Notes: generated by a model from the sequence alone, not told the origin. 64,000 nt of DNA from Raineyella sp. LH-20 (GCF_033110965.1 NZ_CP137003.1:2852001-2916000); one strand, 5' to 3'. Shown: positions 9,193 through 18,075, counted from the stretch's first letter. A program made the numbers and translations.

Positions 9193-10068
9193 GTGCCCAA
9201 GAGCATCCATGAACTCGTCGACCTGATGCGCTTGGAGGAGATCGAGTTCGGTCTCTACCGCGGTCGGAATCCGCAGTCGGGACTGCAGCGCGTGTTCGGC
9301 GGCCAGGTGCTCGCTCAGGCCCTGGCTGCGGCCTACCGCACAGTGCCGCTGGAGCGTCGGGTGCATTCGCTGCACGCTTACTTCCTGCGGCCGGGCCAGT
9401 ACGACGCCCCGTTGATCTACTACGTGTCCCAGGAGCGCGACGGCCGTACGTTCACCACCCGCTCGGTGACCGCCCGCCAGCACGGCAAGCAGGTCTTCCG
9501 GCTGTCGGCCTCCTTCAAGATCCCCGAACAGGGCCTGGAACATCAGGACTCGTTGCCGCCGGACATCCCCGGCCCCGATGAGTGCCCCCGTCTCGACGGC
9601 GGCCCCGAGACCGAGCGGGTCTATCGCCGGCTGGGCTTGCCGTTCCTGGACGTCGATGCCGAGTGGGGCGTCCTCGACATCCGCTGGGTGGGCGAGGCAC
9701 AGGAGCACGCCGCGCACCCCTCCGCCCAGCGCTTCTGGTACCGGACGAACGGCCGGATCCCCGACGTCGGCACCGACCCGGTGGTCAACCAGCGGCTGCA
9801 CGACTGCATCCTGGCGTACCTCTCCGACGTGTCGCTGCTGACCACGACGCTGGTCACCCACGGGCTGAGCTTCAGCCCGGAGCTCCTGGCGGTGTCGCTC
9901 GATCACTCCACCTGGTTCCACCGACCGTTCCGGGTGGACGACTGGATGCTCTTCGAGCAGGTCTCGCCCTCGGCGTCGATGGCGGTCGGGCTCGCTCTCG
10001 GCCGGGTCTTCCAGAACGGCGAGCTGGTCTCCACCCAGGCCCAGGAAGGCCTGCTGCGCAAGGCCTGA
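9193..10068 (+). CDS. tesB: Acyl-CoA thioesterase II
   Basis: The protein is 291 aa, the normal TesB length, with two hot-dog domains. The N-terminal domain shows the family signature LYRGRNPQSGLQRVFGGQVLAQALAAA and HSLHAYFLRPG. The C-terminal domain shows LLTTTLVTHG and SLDHSTWFHRPFRVDDWMLFEQ, which includes the conserved catalytic Asp of the D-T/S-Q type active site. It hydrolyses acyl-CoA to free fatty acid and CoA in the cytoplasm. Start: GTG 9193 behind GAAGGA (9181-9186); the gap to the PAC2 gene is three bases. A strong hairpin at 10183-10225 ends the transcript. Confidence 0.95.
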   Translation: MPKSIHELVDLMRLEEIEFGLYRGRNPQSGLQRVFGGQVLAQALAAAYRTVPLERRVHSLHAYFLRPGQYDAPLIYYVSQERDGRTFTTRSVTARQHGKQVFRLSASFKIPEQGLEHQDSLPPDIPGPDECPRLDGGPETERVYRRLGLPFLDVDAEWGVLDIRWVGEAQEHAAHPSAQRFWYRTNGRIPDVGTDPVVNQRLHDCILAYLSDVSLLTTTLVTHGLSFSPELLAVSLDHSTWFHRPFRVDDWMLFEQVSPSASMAVGLALGRVFQNGELVSTQAQEGLLRKA

Positions 10069-10182
10069 CGGGACGGGCCCAGCGCCACGCGTCGGCGCCC
10101 AACCCCGGACTGCGGCGGTCAGGCGGTGCCGATCGGGCAGGGAGGCGCCGGGCCGGGACGTGGATCGGCGGGGGACGTGGAT

Positions 10183-10225
10183 CGGCCGGGGTGGGCGGTG
10201 CGATGTGCACCGGCCACCCCGGCCG
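10183..10225. terminator. Bidirectional terminator between tesB and sigB
   Basis: The perfect 12-bp arms CGGCCGGGGTGG (10183-10194) and CCACCCCGGCCG (10214-10225) enclose a second 5-bp stem GGTGC/GCACC with loop GATGT. A pyrimidine run (TTCTCCCTCTC) follows on the plus strand. It lies in the spacer between two convergent genes, so it can serve both. Confidence 0.8.
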
Positions 10226-10261
10226 TTCTCCCTCTCGTAGCGACCGACCAGACGTCGGTTG

Positions 10262-11236
10262 TCAGGCAGCCATCTCCTCGCTGCGGACCCGCAGCTGGGT
10301 GATCGCGTGCCGTTCGATCTGGCGGACCCGCTCGGCGGTGATGCCCCAGACCGCGCCGATGTCGGCGAGCTTGGCCTGGCGGCCGTCGAGCAGTCCGTAG
10401 CGGCGGCGGACGACATCGGCGGAGCGGTCGTCCAGGGTGGAGAGCAGTTCCTCCAGGTACGCGTGGTCCTCGGCGTCCAGGACGACCTCGTCGGGGCCGG
10501 GCATCGGCTCACGGGCGATCAGGTCACCCAGCGCGGTGTCACCGTCCTGCTCCACGGGCGCGTCGAGGCTGACATGGTCGTGACCGAAGCGGATCAGGTC
10601 GACGACCTTCTCCTCCTCCAGCCCCATCTCCGCGGCGATCTCCGCCAGCTCCGGCTCGCGCCCGAGGGCACGCTCCAGGGTGCGGCGGACGGCGCCGACC
10701 TGGTTGACCTGCTCGGCGACATGGACGGGCAGTCGGACGATGCGGCCTTGCTGGGCGATCCCCCGGGAGATCGACTGGCGTACCCACCAGGTGGCGTACG
10801 TGGAGAACTTGAATCCCTTGGTGTAGTCGAACTTCTCGACCGCCCGGATCAGGCCGGTGTTGCCTTCCTGGACGAGGTCGAGCAGCGGCATCTGGCCGCG
10901 GCCGTATTTGCGGGCGACCGAGACGACCAGGCGAAGGTTGGCCTGGACGAACCGCTGCATGGCGTCGTGCCCCTCGGCCACCAGGAACTCCAACTCCTCG
11001 GTGGTCGGGCGGCGCAGGGTCATGCCCTCACGCTCGGCGACGGCGGCACGACGATCGGCCGTGGTGACGTCGCCGGACAGGATGTGCTCGGCGTACAGCC
11101 CGAGCTCGATCTTCTTCGCGAGGGCGACCTCCTCGTCGGCGCTCAGCAGCGGGGTCTTGGCGATGCCGTCGAGGTAGAGTCCGACCGCGTCCTTGCCGTC
11201 GATGCCATCACTGGTGCGTGTGCGCGTCGTAGCCAC
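10262..11236 (-). CDS. sigB: Sigma-70 family RNA polymerase sigma factor, group 2 (SigB-like)
   Basis: The protein is 324 aa with regions 1.2, 2, 3 and 4 of a primary-like sigma factor. Region 2.3/2.4 is [17 protein letters not shown]. The region 4.2 helix-turn-helix is ADIGAVWGITAERVRQIERHAI. It lacks the long Lys/Ala-rich N-terminal extension seen in the SigA of this window. In mycobacteria and corynebacteria the equivalent non-essential SigB handles stationary-phase and stress transcription. Start: GTG 11236 with GGAAAGGGG upstream; the open frame runs further but that part looks like leader. An ECF-type promoter candidate lies at 11270-11296. Confidence 0.92.
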   Translation of the reverse strand: MATTRTRTSDGIDGKDAVGLYLDGIAKTPLLSADEEVALAKKIELGLYAEHILSGDVTTADRRAAVAEREGMTLRRPTTEELEFLVAEGHDAMQRFVQANLRLVVSVARKYGRGQMPLLDLVQEGNTGLIRAVEKFDYTKGFKFSTYATWWVRQSISRGIAQQGRIVRLPVHVAEQVNQVGAVRRTLERALGREPELAEIAAEMGLEEEKVVDLIRFGHDHVSLDAPVEQDGDTALGDLIAREPMPGPDEVVLDAEDHAYLEELLSTLDDRSADVVRRRYGLLDGRQAKLADIGAVWGITAERVRQIERHAITQLRVRSEEMAA

Positions 11237-11269
11237 AGGGGGCCCCTTTCCGTTGCCTACGGAACATTG

Positions 11270-11296
11270 AACGTCCCTCAGCGTGGAATTCATTCC
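11270..11296 (-). promoter_or_regulatory. Candidate SigE/SigH-type promoter of sigB
   Basis: On the minus strand GGAAT (11296-11292) and GTT (11272-11270) are separated by 19 bases, matching the GGAA(T/C)-N16-20-GTT pattern of actinobacterial SigE/SigH promoters. The start of transcription would be 25-30 bases before the GTG. In mycobacteria sigB is driven by such promoters. This is a pattern match only. Confidence 0.4.
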
Positions 11297-11398
11297 CGAG
11301 GTCACCCTGAGCCGACCCTGATCTGGTGCTGTGACCGGTCAGGGTTGACCCGTCAATGATATGCCGGGCGACCAACGAGCGTCCGGCGGAACGGGGGA

Positions 11399-13624
11399 TC
11401 AGGCGTCGACGACGGTGATCACCCAGGCCAGTTCCCGGGCACGTTCCGCCCACCCTTCGTAGCGGCCGGAGACCCCGCCGTGGCCGGCCTCCATCTCCAC
11501 CCGCAGCAGGATGTCGGCGTCGTCGTTGCGGGCGGTGTGCCGCAGCGCCGCCACCCACTTCGCCGGCTCGACGTACGCCACCCGGGTGTCGTGCAGCCCA
11601 CTGGTGGCGAGGATCTTCGGGTAGTGCTGGGCGGCGACGTTCTCGTAGGGGGAGTAGCCGGCCAGGTAGTCGTAGACCGTCGGGTCGGTGAGCGGGTCAC
11701 CCCACTCCTCCCACTCGGTGACGGTGAGCGGCAGCTCGGGCTTGAGGATGGTGGTGAGCGGGTCGACGAACGGCACCTCGGCCAGGATGCCGGCGAAGGC
11801 GTCGGGTGCCAGGTTGGCGACCGCGCCCATCAGCAGGCCGCCGGCGCTGCCGCCCTCGGCGACCATCCGCTCCGGGCAGGTGTAGTGCGCCGCGACCAGT
11901 TCCCGGGCGCAGGCGACGAAGTCGGTGAAGGTGTTGGCCTTGTGGAGCAGCCGGCCGTCGTCGTACCAGGTGCGCCCCAGCTCGCCGCCGCCGCGGACGT
12001 GGGCGAGTGCCACCACGAAGCCGCGGTCGAGCAGGGACAGCCGGGAGATGCTGAACTCCGGGTCGATGCTGATCTCGTACGCCCCGTAGCCGTAGAGCAG
12101 GGCGGGGGCGGTGCCGTCGAGGGGGACGTCGCGGCGGTGCACGACCGAGATCGGCACCTGGGTGCCGTCGTCGGCGGTCGCCCACAGCCGGGACTGCTGA
12201 TAGTCCTCCGGGCGGTAGGGGCCGTGCTCGGGGTGGTCGAGGACGGGCGTACGGCGCAGCACGTGCACCTGGGCATCGGTCAGTGCGCCGGCGGGGGACA
12301 GGTCGCACTCCACGACGGTCTGTGGGTCGACCAGCGAGGTGAAGACGGCCCGGACCCGGTGCGGGCGCAGCTCGGGCAGCGGCAGCGCCTGCACGGTGGC
12401 GGGTCCCTCGGCGCCGACGCCGGCCAGCGTGGCGGCGATCGAGCGGCCGGGCAGCAGGTCGGCGCGGGCGGGCTCGGCAGCCTGCACCTGCCAGGCACCG
12501 GTCGGCACGACGTACGCGTCGAGGGCGCCGTCGTGACGCACGTGGATGACCTGATGGGTGGCGTACGCGTCGACGCCGAGGATCCGGACGCCGGGGCACG
12601 GCCGGACCACCGGGGTCCAGTCCGCCAGCGTACGGGCGGTGAACGGGGCGGCGGCGACGGCGAAGTCGATCGCGCGTTCCTCGCCCAACGTCGCGTTGTG
12701 GGTGATCCACAGCCGATCCTGGCCGACCTCCACCTCGTACTCGACACCGGGGGTGCGGGGCAGCACCACCTGCGGCGTGGCGTACGGGTCGTCGGCCGAC
12801 AGCAGTGCGCACTCGGTGCTGTCCTTGCTCGCCGAGGTGACGACCACCCAGCGGCGATCGCGGGAGGCATCCGCCGACAGCCAGTACTTCTCGTCGCTCT
12901 CGGTCAGCACCACCCGATCGTCCTCGGCCGGGGTGCCCAGCTCGTGGACGACCACCTGGAACGGCCGCCAGGCCTCGTCGCAGCGGGTGTAGACCAGCGC
13001 GTCGTCGCCGGCCCAGACGCCGCCCCAGGCCGCCTCGGGCAGCGTGTCGGACAGGTCGTCGCCGGTGGTCAGATCGCGGAACCGTACGGTGAACCGCTCG
13101 TCCCCGGTGGTGTCCTCCGACCAGGCGAGCAGGGTGCCGTCGGGAGAGGTGTCGAGCAGGCCGACTTGGTAGAAGTCGTGTCCCTCGGCCCGTTCGTTGA
13201 GGTCGAGCAGCACCTCCTCCGCGTCCGGGGCGTCGGCCGGCCGTGGCGGCAGCTCGTCGGGGCCGGCGTCGGTCCGCAGGCGTACGTGGACCGGGTAGCT
13301 GTCACCCTCCACGAACCGGCGGTAGTACCAGTAGACGACCGGGCCGCGGTCGGTCTCGTGCACCACCCGCACCGGCACGCTGAGGTCGGTCTGCTGGGTC
13401 CGGGCGGCGATGTCGGCGACGATCGACCGGCGCAGCTCCTCCTGGTCCGCGGTGCACGCGTCGAACCAGTCGTTCTCCGCCCGCAGGTAGGCCGTCACCG
13501 CCGGGTCGTCGTCACGCAGCCACTCGTACGGGTCGAGAACGGTGCGGCCGTGGTGGGTGCGCTCCCGGGGGAGACGCGCGGCGCGGGGTGCGCCGCTCGG
13601 ACGGGTGTCAGCGGAGTCGAACAC
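11399..13624 (-). CDS. ptrB: Oligopeptidase B (S9 prolyl oligopeptidase family)
   Basis: The protein is 741 aa: an N-terminal seven-bladed propeller (about residues 70-420) and a C-terminal alpha/beta-hydrolase domain. The nucleophile elbow is GGSAGGLLMG, and the catalytic His is in EAGHGGVSGR. The family start RTHHGRTVLDPYEWLRDDDP is intact. It is a cytosolic serine peptidase that cleaves short peptides, typically after basic residues. Start: GTG 13624, seven bases after TAGGGT on the minus strand (13637-13632), so leaderless. The frame remains open far upstream, but that part overlaps the divergent ligase gene. Confidence 0.92.
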   Translation of the reverse strand: MFDSADTRPSGAPRAARLPRERTHHGRTVLDPYEWLRDDDPAVTAYLRAENDWFDACTADQEELRRSIVADIAARTQQTDLSVPVRVVHETDRGPVVYWYYRRFVEGDSYPVHVRLRTDAGPDELPPRPADAPDAEEVLLDLNERAEGHDFYQVGLLDTSPDGTLLAWSEDTTGDERFTVRFRDLTTGDDLSDTLPEAAWGGVWAGDDALVYTRCDEAWRPFQVVVHELGTPAEDDRVVLTESDEKYWLSADASRDRRWVVVTSASKDSTECALLSADDPYATPQVVLPRTPGVEYEVEVGQDRLWITHNATLGEERAIDFAVAAAPFTARTLADWTPVVRPCPGVRILGVDAYATHQVIHVRHDGALDAYVVPTGAWQVQAAEPARADLLPGRSIAATLAGVGAEGPATVQALPLPELRPHRVRAVFTSLVDPQTVVECDLSPAGALTDAQVHVLRRTPVLDHPEHGPYRPEDYQQSRLWATADDGTQVPISVVHRRDVPLDGTAPALLYGYGAYEISIDPEFSISRLSLLDRGFVVALAHVRGGGELGRTWYDDGRLLHKANTFTDFVACARELVAAHYTCPERMVAEGGSAGGLLMGAVANLAPDAFAGILAEVPFVDPLTTILKPELPLTVTEWEEWGDPLTDPTVYDYLAGYSPYENVAAQHYPKILATSGLHDTRVAYVEPAKWVAALRHTARNDDADILLRVEMEAGHGGVSGRYEGWAERARELAWVITVVDA

Positions 13625-13708
13625 GGGCTCCACCCTAGTGCGGGCGTTCGTGCAGCGGATCTGGGATTCCTTTGCGCCGGGACCCCGTGGGCCAGAATCA
13701 TGGGAGTC

Positions 13709-15202
13709 ATGGGAGCCGAAGTCGAGATCCGGACCTTCGACCGTCGTGATCGCAGTCGCTACCGGCGCAAGGTGGGCCGGGACGTGGCCGTGCTGGGCCG
13801 CCTGCTGGAGGAGGTGGACTTCGTCACCGAGCCCAAGCTGGCGGGCCTGGAGGTGGAACTCAACCTGGTCGACCAGCGGATGCGCCCGGCGATGGTCAAC
13901 GCCCAGGCGCTGCACGCCATCGCCGACGAGGACTTCACCACCGAGCTCGGCCGATTCAACATCGAGCTGAACGTCGAGCCCCGAGCGTTGGGACCGCGCG
14001 GGCTGAGCTCGTTCGAGCAGGCGGTCGCCGATACCCTCGCCCGGGCCCAGGCACAGGTGGACGCCGCCGGGCTGGCCGGCGGCCCGTCGATCGTGATGAT
14101 CGGCACGCTGCCGACCCTCGAGCCGCGACATCTCGACATCGTCAACATCTCCGCGGGCGGTCGCTACCTGCTGCTCAACGATCAGATCCTCGAGTCGCGC
14201 CAGGAGAACCTGGTGATCGACATCCGGGGAGCCGAGCACCTCGTCATCGAGTCCGACTCGATCATGCCGGAGGCCGCCTGCACCTCCACCCAGGTGCACC
14301 TGCAGGTGAGTCCGGCGGAGTTCGCGGCGCACTGGAACGCTGCACAGGCGGTCGCCGGGGCCCAGCTCGTCGTCGGCGCGAACTCGCCGTTCCTCTTCGG
14401 GCGCCATCTGGTGGCCGAGACCCGGGTGCCGCTGTTCGAGCAGAGCACCGACACCCGAAGCGCCGAACTCGTCGAGCAGGGCGTACGGCCCCGGGTGTGG
14501 TTCGGTGAGCGGTGGGTGGACTCGATCTTCGACCTGTTCGAGGAGAACCGGCGCTATTTCCCCGCCCTGCTGCCGATCACCGGCCCGGAGGACCCGGAGG
14601 CCGAGCTGGAGGCCGGGCGGGTGCCCCGGCTGCCCGAGCTGAGCCTGCACAACGGGACCATCTACCGCTGGAACCGGCCGATCTTCTCCGCCCCGGACGG
14701 CCGTCCGCACCTTCGGGTGGAGAATCGGGTGCTGCCGGGTGGCCCCACGGTCGTCGACACCATCGCCAACGTCGCGTTCTTCGCCGGGCTGGTGCACGCG
14801 TTGGCCCATCAGGACTCCCCGGTCTGGGCGGCGATGTCGTTCCGGGCCGCCGAGGACAACTTCCGCGCCGCGGTGCGCGACGGCATCCGCGCCCAGCAGT
14901 ACTGGCCGGGCGTCGGGCAGGTGCCGGGCCACGAACTGGTGGTCCGGACGTTGCTGCCGCTGGCCGCCGAGGGTCTGGCCGACCGCGGGGTGGCGGGGGA
15001 GGAGATCGATCGACTGCTCGGGATCGTGGAGCAGCGGTGCATCCTCGGCCGCAACGGGGCCGGCTGGCAGGTCGCCGAGGTCGCCGCCCGGGAGGCGGAC
15101 GGAATGGACCGCCGGGCCGCCCTGAGGGCTATGCTCGCCTCGTACGTCGACCTGATGAGGTCGAACGTCCCCGTCCACGAGTGGCCATTGTCGTCCGGAT
15201 GA
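13709..15202 (+). CDS. GCS2-family carboxylate-amine ligase (glutamate-cysteine ligase-like)
   Basis: The protein is 497 aa, soluble. It matches the glutamate-cysteine ligase family 2 pattern: GLEVELNLVD near residue 40 (the Mg-ATP-binding E-x-E), ELGRFNIELNVEPR, a central ESDSIMPEAACTSTQVHLQV and a late HLRVENRVLPGGPTVVDTIAN. The family joins glutamate to an amine by ATP-dependent ligation. Because actinobacteria usually make mycothiol rather than glutathione, the true substrate is uncertain. Start: ATG 13709 has GGGAG just before it; an in-frame ATG at 13700 is the alternative. It is divergent from ptrB with only 84 bp between them. Confidence 0.8.
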   Translation: MGAEVEIRTFDRRDRSRYRRKVGRDVAVLGRLLEEVDFVTEPKLAGLEVELNLVDQRMRPAMVNAQALHAIADEDFTTELGRFNIELNVEPRALGPRGLSSFEQAVADTLARAQAQVDAAGLAGGPSIVMIGTLPTLEPRHLDIVNISAGGRYLLLNDQILESRQENLVIDIRGAEHLVIESDSIMPEAACTSTQVHLQVSPAEFAAHWNAAQAVAGAQLVVGANSPFLFGRHLVAETRVPLFEQSTDTRSAELVEQGVRPRVWFGERWVDSIFDLFEENRRYFPALLPITGPEDPEAELEAGRVPRLPELSLHNGTIYRWNRPIFSAPDGRPHLRVENRVLPGGPTVVDTIANVAFFAGLVHALAHQDSPVWAAMSFRAAEDNFRAAVRDGIRAQQYWPGVGQVPGHELVVRTLLPLAAEGLADRGVAGEEIDRLLGIVEQRCILGRNGAGWQVAEVAAREADGMDRRAALRAMLASYVDLMRSNVPVHEWPLSSG

Positions 15203-15258
15203 TGTCGAGGCGGCGTTCGGGGAGCGCCGCGCAACGAGCACGGAAAGGCCGTTCCAGC

Positions 15259-15657
15259 GTGTGTACCGTGGTGGCCCATTCTTCGTCGGACGAAGGGCGA
15301 GCAGCGCTCGCCCACGCGGTGGCCAGAGCGCGCCACCACCACACCGTCCTGCACGTGGTCAGTCGTGAGCCGGCCGTCCCGGACGATGTCCGGGATCTGC
15401 TGGAGGGCCTGACCTGGGAGTGGGAGCAGTGCGGGCCCGGCGACGATTTCGCCGACCAGTTGCTGCGCGCCGCCTGCGCCTCCGACGGGAGCGACGACTG
15501 TGGTGCGCCCGCCATCGTCATCGGCCTGCGGCGGCGTACGACCGAGGGACGGTTGTTGCTCGGGCACACCGCCGAGCGCGTGCTGCTGGAGGCCCCCTGC
15601 CCGGTGGTGACGGTGAAGTGTGGTTGGGTGGAGCCGTCGACGGGGGCCGGAGCCTGA
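15259..15657 (+). CDS. Short universal-stress-like protein
   Basis: The protein is 132 aa, a single UspA-like fold beginning [24 protein letters not shown]. It has a loop-helix segment [31 protein letters not shown] at the end, where the family has its G-x2-G-x9-G nucleotide loop; here the loop is only partly conserved. A stress or signalling role is inferred. Start: GTG 15259 after GGAAAGG (15242-15248). ATG 15199 or 15202 would add a basic N-terminus unlike the family and would overlap the ligase gene. Confidence 0.7.
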   Translation: MCTVVAHSSSDEGRAALAHAVARARHHHTVLHVVSREPAVPDDVRDLLEGLTWEWEQCGPGDDFADQLLRAACASDGSDDCGAPAIVIGLRRRTTEGRLLLGHTAERVLLEAPCPVVTVKCGWVEPSTGAGA

Positions 15658-15670
15658 CTGTCCCCGGTCC

Positions 15671-15730
15671 CGGTCTCGTACGTTCCGGTCTCGTACGTTC
15701 CGGTCTCGTACGTTTCGGTCTCGTACGGTC
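15671..15730. repeat. Four 15-bp tandem repeats upstream of sigA
   Basis: The unit CGGTCTCGTACGTTC occurs at 15671 and 15686, with one change at 15701 and a variant ending GGTC at 15716. Each copy carries the palindrome CGTACG. The array lies just after the short stress-protein gene and about 155 bp upstream of sigA. A related array is at 57761-57793. Confidence 0.95.
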
Positions 15731-15884
15731 CGACCACGGACGGTTCCGGCCGACGGCGGCGTGCCTGCCACCGCCATTAGGACGCGTTTGCCCCGTCGTG
15801 TCACAATGGCCTGCAGGTCTGCGCATCGACCGGTCTGGTTCTGCGCGCCCGTGTGTTCCGCGACACCGAGCAGAGAGGTTGTCT

Positions 15885-17231
15885 GTGTCATCAGCTGCTG
15901 AGGAAAACTCCTCCGAACCGACGGTGGGGGGGCCGCAGGGCGCCGCACGCAAGGCGACGGCTCGCAGGACCACCGCGAAGACGACCAGCGGGACCGGCGG
16001 TACCACGAAGGCGGCTGCCGGCCAGGGCACCCCGGTGAAGCGGGCTGCGGCCAAGAAGACCACCGTGAAGAAGACGGCCAAGCGGAGCACCGCGAAGAAG
16101 GCCGCCGGCACCGCGGTCGAGGCGACCCGGGTGGGTGACGAGGTCGAGATCACCATCGGCGGCGGCCAGAAGGGCCGTCACCTCGACGAGGTCGACGACA
16201 AGGACTTCAAGGTCGAAGAGGCCGAGGTCGACGAGAAGCAGATCAACGAGGAAGAGGGCTTCAGCCTGGCGGAGTCCGACGACTCCGACGAGCCGGAGGT
16301 CCAGGTCACCGTCGCCGGCGCCACGGCGGACCCGGTGAAGGACTACCTGAAGCAGATCGGCAAGGTCGCGCTGCTGAACGCGGCCCAGGAGGTCGAGCTC
16401 GCCAAGCGGATCGAAGCGGGCCTGTTCGCCGAGGAGAAGCTCGGTGAGGACGGCGGCAAGCTGGGCCCGAACGACCTCTCCGACTACGAGTGGATCGCCA
16501 ACGACGGCCACAACGCGAAGAATCACCTGCTCGAGGCCAACCTGCGCCTCGTGGTCTCGCTCGCCAAGCGCTATACAGGTCGCGGGATGCTCTTCCTCGA
16601 CCTGATCCAGGAGGGCAACCTCGGCCTGATCCGCGCGGTTGAGAAGTTCGACTACACCAAGGGCTACAAGTTCTCCACGTACGCCACCTGGTGGATCAAG
16701 CAGGCCATCACCCGCGCGATGGCGGACCAGGCCCGGACGATCCGCATCCCGGTGCACATGGTCGAGGTGATCAACAAGCTCGCCCGTGTCCAGCGGCAGA
16801 TGCTGCAGGACCTCGGCCGCGAACCCACGCCGGACGAGCTGGCCAAGGAACTCGACATGACCCCGGAGAAGGTCATCGAGGTGCAGAAGTACGGTCGCGA
16901 GCCGATCTCCCTGCACACCCCGCTGGGCGAGGACGGCGACTCCGAGTTCGGTGATCTGATCGAGGACTCCGAGGCCGTGGTGCCTGCTGACGCGGTGAGC
17001 TTCACCCTGCTGCAGGAGCAGCTCCACGACGTGCTCGACACCCTCTCGGAGCGGGAGGCCGGTGTGGTCTCGATGCGCTTCGGCCTGACCGACGGCCAGC
17101 CCAAGACGCTGGACGAGATCGGCAAGGTCTACGGCGTGACCCGCGAGCGGATCCGCCAGATCGAGTCGAAGACGATGTCGAAGCTGCGCCACCCGTCGCG
17201 CTCCCAGGTGCTGCGGGACTATCTCGACTGA
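15885..17231 (+). CDS. sigA: Primary RNA polymerase sigma factor SigA (RpoD)
   Basis: The protein is 448 aa. Residues 1-75 are Lys/Ala/Thr rich ([16 protein letters not shown]) and are followed by an acidic stretch, as in other actinobacterial principal sigma factors. Regions 1.2 to 4 are complete: region 2 [32 protein letters not shown] and region 4.2 [29 protein letters not shown]. It directs core polymerase to housekeeping promoters. Start: GTG 15885 with AGAGAGG at 15872-15878. A perfect 17-bp stem terminator follows 27 bp after the stop. Confidence 0.97.
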   Translation: MSSAAEENSSEPTVGGPQGAARKATARRTTAKTTSGTGGTTKAAAGQGTPVKRAAAKKTTVKKTAKRSTAKKAAGTAVEATRVGDEVEITIGGGQKGRHLDEVDDKDFKVEEAEVDEKQINEEEGFSLAESDDSDEPEVQVTVAGATADPVKDYLKQIGKVALLNAAQEVELAKRIEAGLFAEEKLGEDGGKLGPNDLSDYEWIANDGHNAKNHLLEANLRLVVSLAKRYTGRGMLFLDLIQEGNLGLIRAVEKFDYTKGYKFSTYATWWIKQAITRAMADQARTIRIPVHMVEVINKLARVQRQMLQDLGREPTPDELAKELDMTPEKVIEVQKYGREPISLHTPLGEDGDSEFGDLIEDSEAVVPADAVSFTLLQEQLHDVLDTLSEREAGVVSMRFGLTDGQPKTLDEIGKVYGVTRERIRQIESKTMSKLRHPSRSQVLRDYLD

Positions 17232-17258
17232 CCCGCGGCACACGCTGACCCCAGACGC

Positions 17259-17296
17259 CGGACTCCCCGTCACCCGAGAGGGTGACGGGGAGTCCG
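17259..17296 (+). terminator. Terminator of sigA (17-bp stem, GAGA loop)
   Basis: The arms at 17259-17275 and 17280-17296 pair perfectly over 17 bp and enclose the tetraloop GAGA. Only a weak T stretch follows. The hairpin separates sigA from the convergent DUF7455 gene and can act on both. Confidence 0.85.
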
Positions 17297-17333
17297 TTGA
17301 GTGTCGGTGATGTGACCTTGCGGCGGACCGGGA

Positions 17334-17537
17334 TCAGGACAGCAGGTGCGTCTCGTCCTGGATCCGGGCGGCCACCCTGGCCAGCGCTTCCGCGTGTTCC
17401 TTGGCGTGATGTGCACAGAAGAGGAGTTGTCCGCCGCTCGCGAGAGTCACCCGGAGGTAGGCCTTCGAACCGCAGCGATCACAGCGGTCGGTGGCGGTCA
17501 GTGCGGGATCCTGGACCGTGGTGGTCGTCGTGCTCAT
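17334..17537 (-). CDS. DUF7455 small zinc-ribbon-like protein
   Basis: The protein is 67 aa: MSTTTTTVQDPALTATDRCDRC... It has a CDRC knuckle and a second CAHHAKEH cluster, suggesting one bound zinc ion. Such proteins are conserved next to sigA in actinobacteria; their function is unknown. The leader, just before the start, carries a perfect hairpin CCGGCC-UUUC-GGCCGG (minus strand, 17570-17555), followed by a weak GUGAGG ribosome-binding stretch. Confidence 0.8.
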   Translation of the reverse strand: MSTTTTTVQDPALTATDRCDRCGSKAYLRVTLASGGQLLFCAHHAKEHAEALARVAARIQDETHLLS

Positions 17538-17807
17538 GGTGGGCCTCACTTTCTCCGGCCGAAAGGCCGGTGCGCCGGGGCGGAGAACTCGGTCGTGCCG
17601 CGGACTCGTGGTCGAGCCGTTCTGTCGGGATGCGCTGTCGATGAAACGTCCGGCAACACGTCCTTGTTCCCTCTGAGAGTACCGCCGGGACCAAGGAGAC
17701 GAAGCGGCGGCGATGACGGGTGTGTCTCGATCTGACGACGGTACTGTCTCGGTCCGGTGACGGTCGGTCTGGCGCGCCGGCGACCGGGAGTCAGTGATCG
17801 CCAAAAC

Positions 17808-17830
17808 TTCCATAGGGCAGCACTATGGAA
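17808..17830. promoter_or_regulatory. Inverted repeat TTCCATAG-N7-CTATGGAA
   Basis: Perfect 8-bp arms at 17808-17815 and 17823-17830 with a 7-base spacer. It is AT-rich in a GC-rich neighbourhood and has no T-run, so it looks like a protein-binding site rather than a terminator. Which promoter it serves is unclear. Confidence 0.45.
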
Positions 17831-17854
17831 AAATGGCGGAACACTGCTGACCCC

Positions 17855-17893
17855 CGGCCGTTCCCCCCGGCCGTTCCCCCCGGCCGTTCCCCG
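17855..17893. repeat. Three 13-bp tandem repeats CGGCCGTTCCCCC
   Basis: Copies begin at 17855, 17868 and 17881; the third differs at its end. They lie in the spacer upstream of parE. Confidence 0.9.
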
Positions 17894-18075
17894 CCGACCG
17901 TTCCGCTGCCGTCGTGCCCCGGGGTGAGCGAAGTTGGTGACCCGGCGGGAGTTCCTTGACGGGGGTGTCGCGACGGTGGACGCCGTCTGGTCGTCCGCTG
18001 CCGTTCCGGTGCGTCCGCGGTCCGCCGAGCATGTCGTCCCGGGGTGGCTCGGGAGGCGGACGGTAGGCTCGGTCC

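Larger units (their letters stand above)
17538..18075. other. 538-bp gene-free stretch between DUF7455 and parE
   Basis: No convincing gene is visible. The region holds the DUF7455 leader hairpin, an AT-rich inverted repeat at 17808-17830, a 13-bp triplicated repeat at 17855-17893, and the parE -10 hexamer at 18064-18069. A 55-codon frame from GTG 17757 runs straight through the repeats and is not credible. Confidence 0.7.

Noticed and set aside
11480-13690. Long plus-strand frame opposite ptrB that runs into the GCS2 ligase frame
   Set aside because: Only the part from 13709 has family motifs; the upstream part is antisense to a well-supported peptidase.
17757-17923. 55-codon frame starting GTG 17757 in the parE upstream region
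   Set aside because: It translates the 13-bp repeats into Pro/Arg stretches and has no ribosome-binding site; a nearby TACTGT has the wrong spacing.
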